Below, in pieces: positions 10,966-20,737 of a stretch of DNA of 64,000 nt. Origin of the DNA: Gracilaria vermiculophylla (Eukaryota > Rhodophyta > Florideophyceae > Gracilariales > Gracilariaceae); assembly GCA_019155205.2 (NCBI GenBank), contig JAHNZQ020000308.1, positions 2,103,038 through 2,167,037 of the forward strand, written 5' to 3'. Position 1 is the first letter of the stretch. Each line of letters starts with the position of its first letter. A program made the translations under genes and the position numbers. Under the pieces are notes generated by a model. It did no database searches, was not told where the DNA came from, and worked only from the letters and a program-made list of their open reading frames with translations.

Positions 10966-11365
10966 AGCGTTTGCCGAACTTGCTCCATCGGCGTGGACGT
11001 ATCCTCTGTATCTACTAAACTGCCCATCATGCACAGAACTACTGAGAGACAATGTAGCTAGCGCAAAATATCTCGAACATAACCTCTTCAACCCAAGCGG
11101 CATCTGATGCGGATCAATAAAAAAAAAAATCAGTGGCATTGGATACAGATGCTGAGTTTTGTTGGCAAATAGCTTCCAAAGGCAGGCGGTATTTTTGTAC
11201 GCTCTTTGCTCTGCCATCACGCTTTGGTCATGTTTCATCTTTTTGCCTTGTTCTTGACGTAACTTTATTCATGACCTGACCGTTGCGTTCGTGAAGAACA
11301 GCGCGTGGTCCTTCACGTGCGTCTGTCGGTATTAGCCCAAGCGTATCTCATTGCACGATCGCGAC
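10966..11365. other. Tandem intergenic region ESF2 to prenyltransferase
   Basis: It carries the 3' flank of ESF2, including an A-run at about 11119-11128 preceded by AATAAA, and the promoter of the next plus-strand gene. No gene is seen. Confidence 0.5.
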
Positions 11366-12478
11366 ATGTCGCCACACACGACATTCGTTGTGAGCTTCAC
11401 AAAGTTCGGATGCTGGCGGAGGTCGTCGTATCATAGTCTTCAAACTCGAAAATGTCGTTTATTTCGATTGCCAGTCGCTGGACGTACAGCCATACTCAAG
11501 GCAAGTGCGAGCGATATAGTTCCTCATTCACCAACATCCGATCCTTCACACAATGGTAACGTTTCAACAAATCTACAATATACAAATCCAAGCTTATTAC
11601 GAATCGTTCGCAACCTGTGGGCGTTTTCGCGGCCGCACACCATATATGGCACTATATGCTCTGTTGCTTCCATATCTCTCCTTGCTGTTTTCAAGGCTCC
11701 GAAACCACATCCTTTTCCAGTTTTCTTGACTGCTTTTGTCCCAGCGTTGCTCCTGAACATCTTTATCGTGGGGCTCAACCAATATTTTGACATCTCCATT
11801 GATCGCATTAACAAGCCATATCTACCTCTCGCATCCGGTGCTCTCACAAAAAAAGATGCCGTTTTCATCATACTTTGCTCGCTTATATTCGGCTTGTTGT
11901 TTTGCGTTGCCCCGCTTGCAACTCCGGCCCTACGAGCTGTTCTCGTCGGATCCACTATACTCGGAACCATATACTCTGCACCACCATTTCGATTGAAACG
12001 CTTTGCTTTACTGGCTTCTATTCTGATTTTGACAGTTCGTGGACTATTGGTTAACCTCGGCTTCTACTTGCATAGTTCGGCAGGAAGCGGTGTACCCTCA
12101 ACAATAGTATTTGCGTCCGCGTTTTTCACTTGCTTCGGTATTGTAATTGCTTTATTGAAGGACGTTCCTGACATCCGGGGTGACATGGTGTTTGGGATCA
12201 AAACCTTTTCAGTTCGCCTTGGAGCTCAGAAAGTGTTCAAGTGCTGTGTGGGGCTTTTGGTGGGTATGTTCCTGACGGCATCAGCCTTCTATTACAAAAT
12301 GGCACAGTCGAAATTGGGTCTTGCAATGGCGGCTTGTCATATTGTCGTGGCAGCCGTTTTATGGCACAAGAGCACAAAGGTTTCAACAAAGGAACCGAAA
12401 CAAATCTATGACTTTTACATGTTTTCGTGGAAGGCTTTCTACATGGAATATGTTTTACTTCCCATGATAGCCCTGTAA
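11366..12478 (+). CDS. VTE2: Homogentisate prenyltransferase, VTE2 type (tocopherol/plastoquinone pathway)
   Basis: UbiA-family integral membrane enzyme of the plastid that condenses homogentisate with a prenyl diphosphate. The 370-residue protein has a 70-80-residue transit-like N-terminus rich in Ser, Arg and Thr. The first aspartate motif, NQYFDISID (N138, D142, D146), is followed by RINKPYLPLASG, and the second, KDVPDIRGD, lies near 265-273. These, with FRLKRFALLA and the YxEYVLLP end, match VTE2 closely. At least seven hydrophobic helices are evident. The ATG at 11366 is the first in frame. Whether it makes tocopherol (phytyl donor) or the plastoquinone precursor (solanesyl donor) cannot be decided by eye, but overall similarity favours phytyltransferase. 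Confidence 0.93.
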   Translation: MSPHTTFVVSFTKFGCWRRSSYHSLQTRKCRLFRLPVAGRTAILKASASDIVPHSPTSDPSHNGNVSTNLQYTNPSLLRIVRNLWAFSRPHTIYGTICSVASISLLAVFKAPKPHPFPVFLTAFVPALLLNIFIVGLNQYFDISIDRINKPYLPLASGALTKKDAVFIILCSLIFGLLFCVAPLATPALRAVLVGSTILGTIYSAPPFRLKRFALLASILILTVRGLLVNLGFYLHSSAGSGVPSTIVFASAFFTCFGIVIALLKDVPDIRGDMVFGIKTFSVRLGAQKVFKCCVGLLVGMFLTASAFYYKMAQSKLGLAMAACHIVVAAVLWHKSTKVSTKEPKQIYDFYMFSWKAFYMEYVLLPMIAL

Positions 12479-12869
12479 CGTACTGCTCGTTGTGGTTGCA
12501 TTAGACATTGCCATGCCATGAGGTGGCCCCCTTCTTACATACTTCGCAAAACTCAGGACAAGCTCTGCTGGTGGAAGAAAACTTTTTGTCTACAATTGCT
12601 ACATCGCGGGGCAGATTTTTACAATCTAGGATGTGAACCAGAATTCTGTACGGGCTGAGTTGCGAAGCTCTTTTGTCCGACGAGTTCTTGGCGCGGCTCG
12701 CAGTCAAACGTCGATGAGCAACATGTTTCCGGACCACATTGGGTTCAACGACAAGCAAAGAATGCACTGAATGTTGGCACTAATCGTAAAAATAGATTTG
12801 GGGTATCAAAAGTCGCGAACAAATTGCACGTAAGAGTTGTAAGAGGGAATAGGTGGAGAGAAAAGTCTA
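12479..12869. other. Convergent spacer prenyltransferase / SNF7
   Basis: It contains the 3' flanks of both genes. A minus-strand open frame, 12501-12767, reads like protein (it includes VHILDCKNLPRD) but has no ATG and runs into the flanks of both genes. I treat it as chance or a relic. Confidence 0.5.
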
Positions 12870-13658
12870 CTACATCGCAACTTCCTGCTCTAGTCTTCGA
12901 ATGTCGTCTTCCTCGGTAGAAACGGGTGCAACGGGGACTGAATTTGGGATGTTGGGCAATCTAGGTTTGCCTTCGGGGACTGAAGGAATGGCAGTCGCAG
13001 GGCTTTCAGCGAATTCGGCCTCCAACGCGGCCATTTCAGCTTCGTAGTCAACCAGGTCCGACGACGATGGGTTGAGGTTGGCATCCGCTTGAAACAGCCT
13101 GTTGACCTCTTCCACATCATTCCTGGCCTCATGAGCTTGTTGCAAGGAATCCTCTACTTCCTCGACATCAAGCTTGTTCTGATTCATAAACGTGGCAAAT
13201 ATCTTCTCCGACTCAACATGTTGCCTTTGAGAGGCAATATCTTCTAGTGCAGCAAGTTGATCCTGACTCCGAACAACCATTGTCTCGTACTGTTGGATAC
13301 GGATTTTCAGGCGATTGACCTCTCTCATGTGGGACTTCATTTCGACGAGCTTCTTGGCGTCTCTCGCGCGCAATGCAAGCTTGGCCTCACGCTGGCGCTG
13401 TTCCTCGAACCCATTCAGGGCGCGTTGCAGCTGTTGGATCTGCTTTTTCTTAGCGATGATTTGCTCGACGGTGTTTTCTTCGACCTGTCTCGCCTGCTGT
13501 TTCTGCTGCTTCTGCCGTTGAGCCTCAGCCTTCAGCCTCTCACTTTGGGCGGCGGCGGTAGCGGCGGCGGCTTCGGCGGCCTCAGTGGCGGCGCGTTGAC
13601 GAGCAACAGCTTCAGCCTCAGCTCTAGATGCCTTCTTCTTGCGGGAAAACAGTTTCAT
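12870..13658 (-). CDS. SNF7: ESCRT-III core subunit SNF7/VPS32/CHMP4
   Basis: Filament-forming membrane-scission protein of the ESCRT-III complex, acting at endosomes and in cytokinesis. The 262-residue protein starts with a basic membrane-binding segment (MKLFSRKKK), followed by about 170 residues of heptad-rich coiled-coil helices with many Gln, Glu, Arg and Lys. The acidic C-terminal part carries LPNIPNSVP and ends in DDIRRLEQEVAM, resembling the MIM/autoinhibitory end of SNF7 proteins (LPSVP..., LRELQAEM). The frame extends eight codons further only to a TTG, so the ATG at 13658 is used. Length fits CHMP4 (about 220-240) with a slightly Ala-rich insertion near the N-terminus. CHMP4 is preferred over VPS20 because of the C-terminus. 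Confidence 0.88.
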   Translation of the reverse strand: MKLFSRKKKASRAEAEAVARQRAATEAAEAAAATAAAQSERLKAEAQRQKQQKQQARQVEENTVEQIIAKKKQIQQLQRALNGFEEQRQREAKLALRARDAKKLVEMKSHMREVNRLKIRIQQYETMVVRSQDQLAALEDIASQRQHVESEKIFATFMNQNKLDVEEVEDSLQQAHEARNDVEEVNRLFQADANLNPSSSDLVDYEAEMAALEAEFAESPATAIPSVPEGKPRLPNIPNSVPVAPVSTEEDDIRRLEQEVAM

Positions 13659-14299
13659 TTCCGGCGGCACCACAGGCAACAAAATGAGATAGAATGAAAA
13701 ATGTGAGGAATGGGGGGGGAACGCGTTGTGGGCGCAAAGACAGAGGGTTGGGGAGTGAGTTGCAGGCTTGACGAACTCTCGTTGCCAGCTCGAAGTGACA
13801 GTGAGCGGTTTTCTAGACTGGCTTCGACGTTGCCCTCGCGGCGCAATGCTTCAACTTGCGTATGGACAACACGAATATATTCTGTAAGCCTCGCTACGTA
13901 CCCAACCGTAGCATGACAAGTCTGTGCTTACAGTTTAGAAGTTGCGTGGCAATTTTGGCGGGTCGGTTGTTGCAATTGGCGTCCAGCAAGGGCGGCTCGG
14001 CATTGCTGTGGTCTCAGCCGATCACGAGAGCGCTTTGCAACACAATCCGCATCGATTCTCTCCCCCCCGGCCGTAAGGGTGACAGATGGGATGCGCGGAC
14101 GGGATGCGCCAGTGCGGAATCGCGTGAAGGGCGTGTACGCATTAGCCTAGAGGGGGCTCCAATCTCCTTCGCGGCTGTGACATCGGCCTTCGGCGCCGGT
14201 ATGAAGTGGCATTCGTGCTGTTGTACTCTTTATCGGCTACCAAGCATTGTTCAACTTCGCGTTTGCTCGCATCATGTCATCTCTAGAGCACTCTTTGTT
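13659..14299. promoter_or_regulatory. Upstream region of SNF7 and 3' flank of MPC1
   Basis: The region is moderately GC-rich. It must hold the SNF7 promoter (minus strand). A long plus-strand frame here is antisense to MPC1 further right and is not a gene. Confidence 0.45.
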
Positions 14300-14886
14300 T
14301 TACTCTCCTTGGTGCGCATCAATCGCTCCGGCCAGCCCTCCCTGCTCGGGCGGTGGCTTGTAGAACAGATCGACACCACCGTAGATGCGTTGCAACTGGT
14401 AACACTGCGCAACTTCATTCGTACCGTGGCACGCAAACAAGAGGTAGTTCGTCGGTTGTACCCTGAGAGCAAATCTCATAAACAGCAACGAATAAACACA
14501 GAGGGCGATCGTCATATTAGGAGACACCTTTTCCGGTGACTTTGTCATGTCCCTCATGGCAGCTATGCTGATGCCCCAGTTGGTGATCGGTCCCCAAAAG
14601 TGCGTCGTTTTCGGACCTGTTGGAGAATTTCTGTGGTAGTTGTTAGAACACAAGAATGACTTGCATGTTGAGGTTTTCAAGCGCTTTCTTTCTGGTTCAC
14701 GTACATGAATTTCATTACTGAGCCGGCGAACGAGCCATTGCTCTGTGCGACAGCCTGTGCTGCACCAGACTCTCCTGCCTTCTCACCGACTTTCTCACCG
14801 ACTTTCTCACCGGCCTTCTCCGAAAGCGTCCGCGAACCAAATCTGATGCCCTTGGAAGCAACTCGCGAGCTGAGTGATGAGAACAT
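14300..14886 (-). CDS. MPC1: Mitochondrial pyruvate carrier subunit MPC1, two exons
   Basis: One half of the heterodimer that imports pyruvate across the inner mitochondrial membrane. Exons are 14705-14886 and 14300-14630; the 74-nt intron has donor AT|GTACGT and acceptor CCACAG|A and restores the classical [14 protein letters not shown] block. After it come [12 protein letters not shown], the [15 protein letters not shown] helix, [12 protein letters not shown] and [13 protein letters not shown], all MPC1 hallmarks. The product is about 169 residues. This is longer than usual because of a 50-residue N-terminal extension with three copies of a GEKV/A-type unit and a 28-residue C-terminal tail. 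A second, 80-nt intron (14893-14972, donor GTAAGT) probably lies in the 5' leader, because the sequence upstream has an in-frame stop. Confidence 0.93.
14779..14820. repeat. 12-bp tandem repeat in the MPC1 presequence
   Basis: The unit CTTTCTCACCGA (plus strand) is repeated with few changes about three times. It encodes the Lys/Gly/Glu repeat in the N-terminal extension of MPC1. This is a possible source of length variation. Confidence 0.75.
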
Positions 14887-14892
14887 GTTGCC

Positions 14893-14972
14893 CTGCGTAA
14901 TCCTAACAGCAGCTTCTCTCCTTGAGCTCCCACCAAGGGATTGAGCGGTAAACGATGAGAAAAGATACTTAC
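14893..14972 (-). other. Probable 5'-leader intron of MPC1
   Basis: The donor GGTAAGTATC at 14972 and acceptor ATTACGCAG at 14893-14894 enclose 80 nt and end six bases before the MPC1 ATG. The preceding sequence has a stop in the frame of the ATG, so the upstream exon would be untranslated. Confidence 0.6.
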
Positions 14973-15794
14973 CAGCGCAGATCAAGCTGTACCGCGATCG
15001 TGATGTTAGTTTCTATATTCTGCATAAAAGAACACACTGCGAGGTCGAGGAATGTAGCGTAATACTGTTCTTCCAAGATGCACACAGCTTGATGTGGGGC
15101 GGCAAATTTTGCAAATATGCTTTTTGCGCGCATTCCAAAATAATCTCTATTGTTGGCAGGCGTTCTGCAGTGTAACGTATGGCGGGGTAGATACCTGGAC
15201 ATAATATTTTACTACAGCAAGGTTTGTTACCTTACGTGGGTCAAAACTTGTGCAGTCACCCCATCGGGGGCGCTGGTCGTATTTCCCCACGATGAAAGTC
15301 GAGTCTGCTCCCTCGCGTTCGTGATGGTGGCCCACTCTGCGTTTTTCACGCACCGTCCCTCCCTCTCACCTTGGGAGCGAGTTTAACTACTGCGAAGGGG
15401 ACTACGCGATGTCTTCGGGTATTCAAGCGCCGACTCCGCTGAAAAGTTACTTGCCATGACTGCAAATCAGGTCTGTTGTCAGCAGCCGCCTTGTAAGTCG
15501 AGGCAAAAGAGATATTCTGCACGACATGGCACTGAGATTTACAAGCGAAATCGTTCACCTCCGCACAACTTCACGCGGCTTCCACTGAGCTTTATGTCGT
15601 TCACCCGATTTCTCTGAGCAACAGTGCCGGGCTGTTCCCTCCCCTAACCCCCGCATATCGTTGTTACACGACCATGCTGCCTCCACCCCTTGCACGTCGT
15701 GACGGGCAAAGCTCTTTAATGATTCCACCGTTCCGAAATGTTAGTCAGTAGTTAAAGAGTTACACTGTCAAGTATCCAATTTGTTTACAATATT
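14973..15794. other. Intergenic region between MPC1 and the ABC1 kinase
   Basis: It carries the MPC1 promoter at its left and the 3' flank of the ABC1-kinase gene at its right. Small open frames occur on both strands without ATG or domain support. Confidence 0.5.
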
Positions 15795-17414
15795 TTAATA
15801 GTTAATCCCCTGAGCTTTGAGAAACTTCTCTGCTTCAGTTTTCCAGTAGTCAGACACACGCAACTTGAGTCCAAACGCATTCGCCATTCCACGAAGTAGC
15901 ACGGAAACCCTTCCAGCCATAACGAATTCGTCGTTGATTTTTTGCACCGGATCGCTTTGTTCCAGCCATTCCATAAATGAACTCACATTCATTCCCAACG
16001 TCACGTCCTCAGTATCCCTGCAATTGAAAAACACTGCAGTTCGATAAATAATATCGGGGTCCATGGTTTTTGTCTGAAACCCAACTTCATCCGACATGAT
16101 CCTCACCACTTCGTCTCGATCATTTCTATGAATCGCCACGATAAGTTTCGCGTATATGATACGATCCTCGAGCGACATTCGCTTCACTTGACCGTAATCA
16201 ACAAGACCCAGACGACCGTCAGGCATCAGCAGAATATTGCCAGGATGTGGGTCGCCATTGAACGCGCCATCTTCAAATATCTCGTGACCATGAACACGGA
16301 GCAAGACGTCCATGATCTCTCCGAGATTGAGCGGCGCCTCAGAATGCCAATACTTCCATTTCTCGCTTCGTACGAAAGGGCGCACGGTGTAGTTGCCAAG
16401 AAAGATGAATGAGTTGATGAATATGTCTCGCAACCACAACAAGCGCTGGATGCGAGCAGTTTCGGCCGCGCTCTGCGCAACATCCTTCAGTTGAAGTTGA
16501 CCAGATTCCATCAAACGCTTCTGCTCCGCTTCCATTTGCTCAAAGTCTTTACCTTGCCTCTCCGCCACTGTTTTAAATTGCTGACGGACGCCATCAACGA
16601 GCTTGGGACCTTCCAAGTACTCCATGACAAGCACCTCCTTGGAGGAGTGCAACGGTCTGGGCACTTGCACGTAGCGATTCCAACCGGCTTTGCGTAGGTT
16701 GTCATGAACGAGTTGCAGGTTTTGTGCCTCGCCTCTTGCGTCAAACTCTGTGGCAAATTGTCGCTTAATCTCTGCAAAATACGACGCGTTCTGGGGCATG
16801 AGGTACTTGCAAAACATCTCAACGGTGTCAATATCGTTGCGAAACTTGTGCTCAATTTGCGGAAACTGCACCTTGACGGCGACGAGCTGGCCAGAAGAGC
16901 GCAGGCGGGCTCGATGCACCTGGGCAATGCTGGCGGCACCTATGGGTTCGTCGTGCCACTCCGAGAACATGGTGTCGAAGGGCACGTGCAACGACTGCTG
17001 CACAATGTGCTTGACCTGCTCGGGCGGCATGACGCGCGGCGACTTGTCCTGCAGGCGCTTGGTCCACAGCAAGTACTCGTCGGGCAGAAAGTCATCTCTG
17101 GTGCTGACGATTTGGGCGAGCTTGAAGTAGAAGCCCTGCAAGTCGAGCGCGAGCTGCTCGACGCGCGGCGAGTAGCGCTGGTTGAGCGGGCGGAAGGCGG
17201 CGGAGACGGCGCGCGGGTCGGGCTCTGCGGCGGTGCGCCACTCGACGTACTTGTAGTGGGCATAAATGGGCATCATATGGCGCCAGAAGCGGAACGAGCG
17301 CACGACGCCCGCGTCGGAGCCCGAGAGCTCGGCGACAGCCAGCGACGAGGTGGCGGCAGCGGCGCCCACCAGCGACGCGCGCGTCACGAGCCTCGCCGCC
17401 GTGCGCACGGACAT
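15795..17414 (-). CDS. UbiB/ABC1/ADCK family atypical kinase, probably mitochondrial
   Basis: Protein-kinase-like ATPase of the family that supports ubiquinone and other isoprenoid-quinone metabolism. The 539-residue protein starts with a presequence-like stretch (MSVRTAARLVTRASLV). Key blocks are the KxGQ-region FYFKLAQ at 95-101, the Ala-rich loop EPIGAASIAQVHRARL, the VAVKVQ lysine, the long FATEFDARGEAQN helix, the catalytic GDPHPGNILL and the metal-binding VDYGQ. The KxGQ glycine is replaced by Ala. The upstream frame lacks an ATG except at 17414; a GTG ten codons before is ignored. It shares a 900-bp CpG-rich divergent region with an ammonium transporter. The substrate is unknown. Mitochondrial rather than plastid location is inferred from the N-terminus only. 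Confidence 0.92.
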   Translation of the reverse strand: MSVRTAARLVTRASLVGAAAATSSLAVAELSGSDAGVVRSFRFWRHMMPIYAHYKYVEWRTAAEPDPRAVSAAFRPLNQRYSPRVEQLALDLQGFYFKLAQIVSTRDDFLPDEYLLWTKRLQDKSPRVMPPEQVKHIVQQSLHVPFDTMFSEWHDEPIGAASIAQVHRARLRSSGQLVAVKVQFPQIEHKFRNDIDTVEMFCKYLMPQNASYFAEIKRQFATEFDARGEAQNLQLVHDNLRKAGWNRYVQVPRPLHSSKEVLVMEYLEGPKLVDGVRQQFKTVAERQGKDFEQMEAEQKRLMESGQLQLKDVAQSAAETARIQRLLWLRDIFINSFIFLGNYTVRPFVRSEKWKYWHSEAPLNLGEIMDVLLRVHGHEIFEDGAFNGDPHPGNILLMPDGRLGLVDYGQVKRMSLEDRIIYAKLIVAIHRNDRDEVVRIMSDEVGFQTKTMDPDIIYRTAVFFNCRDTEDVTLGMNVSSFMEWLEQSDPVQKINDEFVMAGRVSVLLRGMANAFGLKLRVSDYWKTEAEKFLKAQGINY

Positions 17415-18311
17415 GGGTGTGAGCGGGCGCGGGCGCCTCAGCACGGAGGGGGGCGGCCGCAGCAGACCGAGGCAGCGGCCTCACGCAGCGGCCGAGCGGC
17501 ACTCGCCCGAGGTCCTCACGCACCCGGCCTCGCGCGCCTTGAGAGGCTCGCCCTCCTCACGGAGCGCACGCTGCCACGCGTACGCCGTTTCGCGCGCGCA
17601 CCGTTTCGGTTGGGCGCGCAGCGCTCGCACGCCGCCAGCAGCGCCACGTCTGCCACGTCTGCCACGCGACAAGGTGGCGCACAGCGCACGGCTCGTGGCG
17701 CGTGGTGCAGATCGGATCGGGCTGGGCAACGGCGATGTGGATTGTGACCGCGACCGCGCAGCGCCGGGCGCGCGCGCGGCGGCGGCGGCGCGCTGTGGCG
17801 CGCAAGCGGAGTGGAACAACACATGCGCGCGCGGCGTGCCATGAGCCGTGCAAGCGGAGCAGAACAACACATGCGCGCGGCGGGCGTATTTACAGTTGCG
17901 GCGGCGGCACGCGCGGTGGCGCGGCGGCGCGGCGCCGCCCGGCTCACCAATGATCGACGGGCGCGCGCCGCGTGCGCGCGCCGCGCCCAACCGCGCTCCG
18001 TTTTCGGCGCGCGCCTTTTTTCGCGTGCTGCTGCGCTGCGGTGCTCTGCGTGCCGAAACCTCCGTTACGCTGCGAGCCAGAGGTCGCCGCGCAGGCAGCG
18101 CCGCGCCTCATAAGCATCCGCCTCGGCTGCGCGCTAACTGCACGTAGACTCCGACTCCGCCTCCGTCTCGCGACTGCACAGCGCTGCACTCTTCTCGTTC
18201 TAAGTGCTCTGTGTCGCCGCCGCTGTCCGCTGGACGCCCCTTTGCTCATCCGCATCTTCGCCTCCTCTCCTCGTTCTCTGTCGTGCGTGCGTCTGTGCAT
18301 CCTAACCCGCC
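17415..18311. promoter_or_regulatory. CpG-rich divergent promoter ABC1K / AMT
   Basis: About 900 bp of very GC-rich DNA with many GCGCGC runs lie between two divergent starts. A near-duplicate of about 25 bp recurs (around 17811-17835 and 17848-17874: AGCGGA(G)(C/T)..GAACAACACATGCGCGCG). The many overlapping long frames are due to composition. Confidence 0.55.
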
Positions 18312-19865
18312 ATGGCCGGCAGACTAGCAGTCGCTGAAGGTTTCTCCGAGTTCATCCTCGACACGGGTGTTCAACCTGGAAAAGTGAATAGCACTAAACT
18401 CATTAACACCGTGATCACCAACCAAAGGTTGTTAACGGACACCATAAATGCTTTGGATGTGTTCTTCGTGCTCCTCTCGGGCTACCTCGTCTTCCTCATG
18501 CAAGCTGGCTTCGCCATGCTGACCGCCGGTTCGGTTCGCTCCAAGAATACCAAGAACGTATTGCTCAAGAACGTGCTCGATGCCTGCGTCGGTGCTATCG
18601 CTTACTTTTTATTCGGCTATGCATTCGCTTACGGTGAAGTTGATACAGGTGCTGATGAATTTATTGGTACTGGTAATTACGCGCTTTCCAAAGGCTTTGG
18701 GGTCACAAGCGGTAATGGCTTTCATGATTTCTTCTTTCAGTGGGCGTTCGCAGCCACTGCTGCTACCATTGTATCGGGATCCGTTGCGGAAAGGACCAGC
18801 TTTTACGCTTACATGGCCTACGCATTCTTTCTCACATCTTTTGTTTATCCCGTGGTATCTCACTGGGTATGGGGAGGAGGCTTCCTCGCTCAAATATTCA
18901 CCCTGAACGACGGCAGTGGCGGTGAAGTTGACGTTGGCACCATAGATTTTGCGGGGTGTTCTGTGGTTCACATGGTAGGTGGCTTTGCTGGCCTTGTTGG
19001 TGCATGTGTCGTGGGTCCGCGTCTGGGACGATTCGACTCTGAGGGCAAAGTCGTTCCTATTCCTGGCCATTCTGCGACCCTCGCTACCTTAGGTACTTTT
19101 CTGCTATGGTTCGGATGGTATGGATTCAACCCCGGCTCAGCTCTTGGTCTTTCCGGAGGTGGATACATTGTGGCAGAACGTTGTGCTGTTACCACTACTC
19201 TCGCTGGTGCGACAGGAGGCGTTGTCACACTCATAGTCATCAAACTCCGGGATCATATATTTGATCTTCTGGCCTGCCTCAACGGCATCCTCGCTGGTCT
19301 TGTTTCCATTACCGCCTGCTGTGCGTTCGTTCATCCATACATGGCTATTATAGTTGGCGCCATTGGAGCACTAGTGTACATTCTGGCCGCCATGATCCTG
19401 CTCAAGTTGAAAATTGATGACCCATTGGAAGCTTTCCCTATCCACGGTGCCGCGGGAGCATGGGGTGCGCTTTGTCCTGGGCTGTTCAATGTCCGCGAGT
19501 ATCAAGAGTTGGCAGGTTTTGATCCAATCGGAGGGGATAATTATCACGGGGGCTTTTACGGAGGCGGGGGCCGATTGCTCGGGGCAAATTTGGCCGCCGT
19601 CGTAACAATTGCTGTTTGGACCGTAGTTCTCGTTACGCCCTTGTTTTTAATTATGAAGGTTGCCGGAATCCTGCGCATCAGTCCGGAAGAGGAAATCATC
19701 GGAAATGATGTTTCGAAACATGGCGGCGTGGCGTACCCGATTGACGCAGCAGTGGCCGCCGAGAAGCAAGCAGCGCTCGAAATCGATCATCTTGGAATGG
19801 ACGACAGTTTGAGGACACCAGCAGCACCTGTGTCGTCGGAGCAAGTTCTTCATCAACCGGTGTGA
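18312..19865 (+). CDS. AMT: Ammonium transporter (AMT/MEP/Rh superfamily), copy 1
   Basis: Eleven-helix plasma-membrane channel/transporter for ammonium uptake. The 517-residue protein has the AMT signature blocks LVFLMQAGFAMLTAGSVRSK and NVLLKNVLDACVGAI near residues 60-100. Also present are SVAERTSFYAY, the first pore histidine in SVVHMVGGFAGL, LLWFGWYGFNPGSAL, and the second pore histidine in FPIHGAAGAWG. The cytosolic tail has the regulatory RISPEEEIIGND-KHG block and a further 45 residues. Start ATG 18312 follows a CpG-rich leader. It is convergent with a second AMT (23661-25109) that shares long identical blocks. It has more mixed codon usage than copy 2. No intron. Confidence 0.97.
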   Translation: MAGRLAVAEGFSEFILDTGVQPGKVNSTKLINTVITNQRLLTDTINALDVFFVLLSGYLVFLMQAGFAMLTAGSVRSKNTKNVLLKNVLDACVGAIAYFLFGYAFAYGEVDTGADEFIGTGNYALSKGFGVTSGNGFHDFFFQWAFAATAATIVSGSVAERTSFYAYMAYAFFLTSFVYPVVSHWVWGGGFLAQIFTLNDGSGGEVDVGTIDFAGCSVVHMVGGFAGLVGACVVGPRLGRFDSEGKVVPIPGHSATLATLGTFLLWFGWYGFNPGSALGLSGGGYIVAERCAVTTTLAGATGGVVTLIVIKLRDHIFDLLACLNGILAGLVSITACCAFVHPYMAIIVGAIGALVYILAAMILLKLKIDDPLEAFPIHGAAGAWGALCPGLFNVREYQELAGFDPIGGDNYHGGFYGGGGRLLGANLAAVVTIAVWTVVLVTPLFLIMKVAGILRISPEEEIIGNDVSKHGGVAYPIDAAVAAEKQAALEIDHLGMDDSLRTPAAPVSSEQVLHQPV

Positions 19866-20737
19866 TACGAAGTGTGTGTCGCTGGATAGGTCGCGTTTCG
19901 GAACAAGGGCGCATAAGCCAGTCGTCCTCTCATGTCGTGTTTTTCGTTTGCCGGGACGTGAGCCGAATGCACGGGTCTCTTCACATGTGTGCCGCACTTG
20001 AGCCTGTGTGATCATTTAGCCGTTGGCCTAATATGGTCTGTTACATTACTTGTCGCTCGGTGCTTTCGTATCGCCAAGAAGATACGCTGTATCGTAGTAT
20101 GATGTGAGGGCTCGCACTTGATACTGTGAAGAGCATGTGGCTTGCGTGTGTGTTGTACTTGCGTTGTATTTGTGGTAGGACGAGAAGTAAACGTGGTCTG
20201 TATTGTTTAATGCATTGGCCGTGCTTGGAAATCGAATAGTGTGCACTACATGGAAGCGTTCGCAGCGTAAGTGTCGGGCTGAACGATCAAGGCTTCCGCA
20301 GTGTAACGTTATGGAATCGTTTTGTTGACGCGCAAGCGAATGAAAGGTCGTACGTAAGCAGTGTGTGAGAATTGCGGGTTTACCGCTATTTATCACATGG
20401 CGACACGTTAGACCATGGCAGGTTGCGGATGATTGTGCATCGTAGATAACGGATCGTAACATAGTCTGGAGCGCTGCGGTGCGTCTCTACAGAAGCTGCA
20501 ATGGCCACGCCTGCTCGGTAGTGTACGTTGCGAGTTGCTCAACGGAAGCGCGCCAGATAGATACCTGGTAGATATACCAGGGTACGTACGGTGATGTGAA
20601 GATTGTGATGAACAGTTGCAGATGGACACATGCCGCACATACGTCGCGCTGGCCAGAAAATAATTGTCTTTCTGCGTCCGTGACGTCTGGTCATGGATTA
20701 TTAGGGACCATTGTGATGCGCTGGATAGATAGTGTGT

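Noticed and set aside
12501..12767. 89-codon minus-strand frame between prenyltransferase and SNF7
   Set aside because: Reads like protein but has no ATG, and an upstream exon would overlap the SNF7 coding end; possibly a relic.
17450..18340. Multiple overlapping ORFs in the ABC1K/AMT divergent region
   Set aside because: GC composition keeps all frames open; no motif or family resemblance.
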